64,000 nt of DNA from Trypanosoma brucei gambiense DAL972 (lineage: Eukaryota; Euglenozoa; Kinetoplastea; Trypanosomatida; Trypanosomatidae). The position numbers were made by a program, and so were the translations under genes. The stretch spans positions 372,001 through 436,000 of the forward strand of contig NC_026744.1 of assembly GCF_000210295.1 (NCBI RefSeq), read 5' to 3'. The notes below the pieces were generated by a model. The model was not told where the DNA came from and made no database searches. It was given only the letters and a program-made list of their open reading frames with translations. Position 1 is the stretch's first letter; each line of letters begins with the position of its first letter. Of the stretch, positions 62,477 to 64,000 are shown one piece after another.

Positions 62477-62896
62477 ATGTCCTTTTTCCAGTTGGATTGG
62501 GAATGTTCATATCAAGAGTATATGAAAATGATCTATCATCACGCAACGAACTATGTTCCGCCACGGGTTTCACAAGAGAGGCACCTCATCACTTGTAGGG
62601 AGCTGCTGAATGAAGCTCAGAGGGAATGCAAGGGAGGCAAGTATGATCTTTCCTTCTTTCACTACCTTCGGTGTGTGGAGATTCTCACTAAGGTGGGGAT
62701 ACCCTCTACATACAAAGATTCAATGGTTTTGAAGAAGCAGTGTATGGATGCCATTGAAGCCCTCATGAATAGCGCTCTTAAAAATCACTATGAAAAAATG
62801 GTTAAAGAATTAAAGTCAAAGAAGGAAGGAGTTGATGCGGTTGACTATAAATTGTATGGCGACAGACTTGCCCACGTATCTGGGGGAAACAGCTAA
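62477..62896 (+). CDS. Short protein with USP8/AMSH-type N-terminal dimerisation domain
   Basis: The 139-residue product resembles the helical N-terminal domain shared by the deubiquitinases USP8 and AMSH, which is related to MIT domains. It has NYVPPRVSQERH in the place of the family's PP-R segment, then helices with LLNEAQREC and a helix-turn ending PSTYKDS, matching the P-x-H-x-D-Y-K-S turn of the family. In animals this module brings the enzyme to ESCRT-III/endosomes. No catalytic JAMM or USP domain follows: the frame stops at 62894-62896. It could be a free adaptor or a truncated gene. The GTG at 62471 is rejected. The domain assignment is by eye and moderate. Confidence 0.6.
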   Translation: MSFFQLDWECSYQEYMKMIYHHATNYVPPRVSQERHLITCRELLNEAQRECKGGKYDLSFFHYLRCVEILTKVGIPSTYKDSMVLKKQCMDAIEALMNSALKNHYEKMVKELKSKKEGVDAVDYKLYGDRLAHVSGGNS

Positions 62897-63306
62897 AGAT
62901 GGCTACAGAATATGTCGTTTGATGAATCCACATGGGCAAGGCGTTGGGAATGCAAAGAGCAAAAGCACAAAGACTGCGAAAAGTTGTGTTACGAGGGTCA
63001 GCAGCGGGGTCGCGCTCATTTTTACTCTACGCACAACCGACCCCGAATATGCTTAGCGAAACGTCAGGTGCCGTGGTGGATATGTGCACCGATGAATTTT
63101 CTATTGATATCAAGGAGCCTTCTCCAGAAGATGCAATTGTCGTAGCCAGCCTGACTCTACGAAAAAAAAAAAATGCAAAAGTGGCGCGAAGAAAAGAGGA
63201 CAGCAGCAAAGCCACCGAAGAGAGAGCACAGTCCGGGGCATCCACATGCACACTCAATTTTAACAAACAAGAAACCAGATGGCCTCTAAAGATTAGTGAA
63301 TGCTAA
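62897..63306 (+). pseudogene. Possible broken extension of the USP8-dimer gene, or separate small gene
   Basis: After the stop, the same frame reads on with gene-like, charged, Cys-containing sequence (from about 62897 to 63050). Gene-like sequence then continues in another frame to 63306 (SETSGAVVDMCTDEFSIDIKEP, then Lys/Glu-rich). That second frame is also open from an ATG at 62932 for 124 codons. Either one stop and one frameshift disrupt a longer gene, or a small separate protein is made from 62932. I cannot decide. Confidence 0.3.
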
Positions 63307-64000
63307 ATTGTAGCGGTCACCGCATTGTCCTCACGCACCCCAAAGTTTTTCTTTTTTTTGGGGGGGGCTCTACATCCTTAACTAATGCTAAACGTTGTGT
63401 CTTCCAGTCAGTGCGCTGCTGCACCACAGCAAATACAAAGCCAAAATGAATTGCATATAAAGGCAAAAGCCTCATACTAACATCATATGCCGACCCTGAT
63501 AGTGGCTCGCGGCGTGCCGTGGCTGTTATTTGAAGGTGAAACAATACGAGCTCGAACAACAGATCCTATATATATATATATATGTACATATAAAGATTTG
63601 TGTATCAACGGAGTTTTTTGTGACCGCAGTGTTTCCGACGACTGACGACGAATAGTCACTCCTGGAGCCAAACATCTCCTTCCAAACACATCCTCTGCGT
63701 AAAATCACGGCCAATCATATTTTGAAAAATTATAATCGTGCCACTTCTGCTGGATTGGGAAACCGCCGACCGAACCTGCACATGAAGTTGGGTTCCGCGT
63801 TTGACTTATCTCTGATAACACCCTTTTCACACATCCGGAGGTGCATGCGCTAAAGAGCTCGCCACAACGGAATTAACATGATATGAAAGCAAACGAACTC
63901 GCAGTCCCATTCCCGCCCGGTGCGTAATGGTCATCAATCAGACATCCGTTGGGGAAGAGTTTAAACGGATTGCACAGACGCCAAAACGAAGCAATTACAT
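63307..64000. other. Intergenic region at the right end
   Basis: Contains a TA run near 63568-63584. No open frame with gene-like composition; the next gene must start beyond the window. Confidence 0.55.

Noticed and set aside
44835..64000. Ingi/RIME, SLACS or RHS retroelement sequence in the gene-poor gaps
   Set aside because: These are common near trypanosome surface genes, so I looked for them. I saw no reverse transcriptase, endonuclease or RHS motifs and no poly(A)-ended element with target-site duplication. A nucleotide search against ingi/DIRE consensus sequences would settle it.

Overview
The window reads as nuclear DNA of an African trypanosome, almost certainly Trypanosoma brucei. 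Every convincing gene is intron-free and on the + strand, as expected for a polycistronic directional gene cluster. Most genes are preceded by a polypyrimidine tract and an AG, the signature of spliced-leader trans-splicing. The gaps are AT/T-rich and full of homopolymers and TA/CA microsatellites. Lineage-specific families are present: GRESAG4-type receptor adenylate cyclases, an invariant surface glycoprotein (ISG) and the CPYC dithiol glutaredoxin. The combination of MCU, glutaredoxin, 2-oxoglutarate dehydrogenase E1 and FAB1/PIKfyve matches what I remember of one arm of T. brucei chromosome 11 (old contig 47). That placement is from memory and was not checked.

Layout. Positions 1-44.8 kb are a core, mostly housekeeping cluster: mitochondrial calcium uniporter (1576-2499), a three-finger C2HC zinc protein (3899-5605), glutaredoxin (6801-7088), a giant 2997-residue right-handed beta-helix protein (8031-17024), three proteins I cannot assign (18845-20242; 21140-23677, probably mitochondrial; 24333-25583), a WD40 protein (26250-28829), a triple-DM10/EF-hand axonemal protein of the Rib72/EFHC family (31374-33632), a SELENOF/Sep15-like ER protein whose redox motif is missing (34616-35122), 2-oxoglutarate dehydrogenase E1 (35822-38848) and a compact FYVE-type PI3P 5-kinase (40491-44834). 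From 45 kb the content changes to surface proteins: an ISG-like type I membrane protein (45613-46998), then two nearly identical 1237-residue receptor adenylate cyclases (49013-52726 and 55800-59513). The cyclases lie in a direct repeat of about 4.95 kb whose copies are separated by 1.84 kb of unrelated sequence. A short gene with a USP8/AMSH-type N-terminal domain (62477-62896) and a possible broken extension close the window.

Several open frames run upstream of the real start, through TTG or GTG codons and often through the splice acceptor. I placed starts at the first ATG after the likely acceptor where I could see one. The genes are not an operon in the bacterial sense: they share a transcription unit, and control is expected after transcription, mostly through untranslated regions. 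The loosest functional themes are mitochondrial energy and calcium (MCU, OGDH E1, the presequence-bearing 845-residue protein), flagellum (Rib72-like, possibly the WD40 protein), endomembrane traffic (FAB1, USP8-dimer protein, SELENOF-like) and surface sensing (ISG, cyclases).

No rRNA, tRNA, CRISPR array or intact retrotransposon was recognised.
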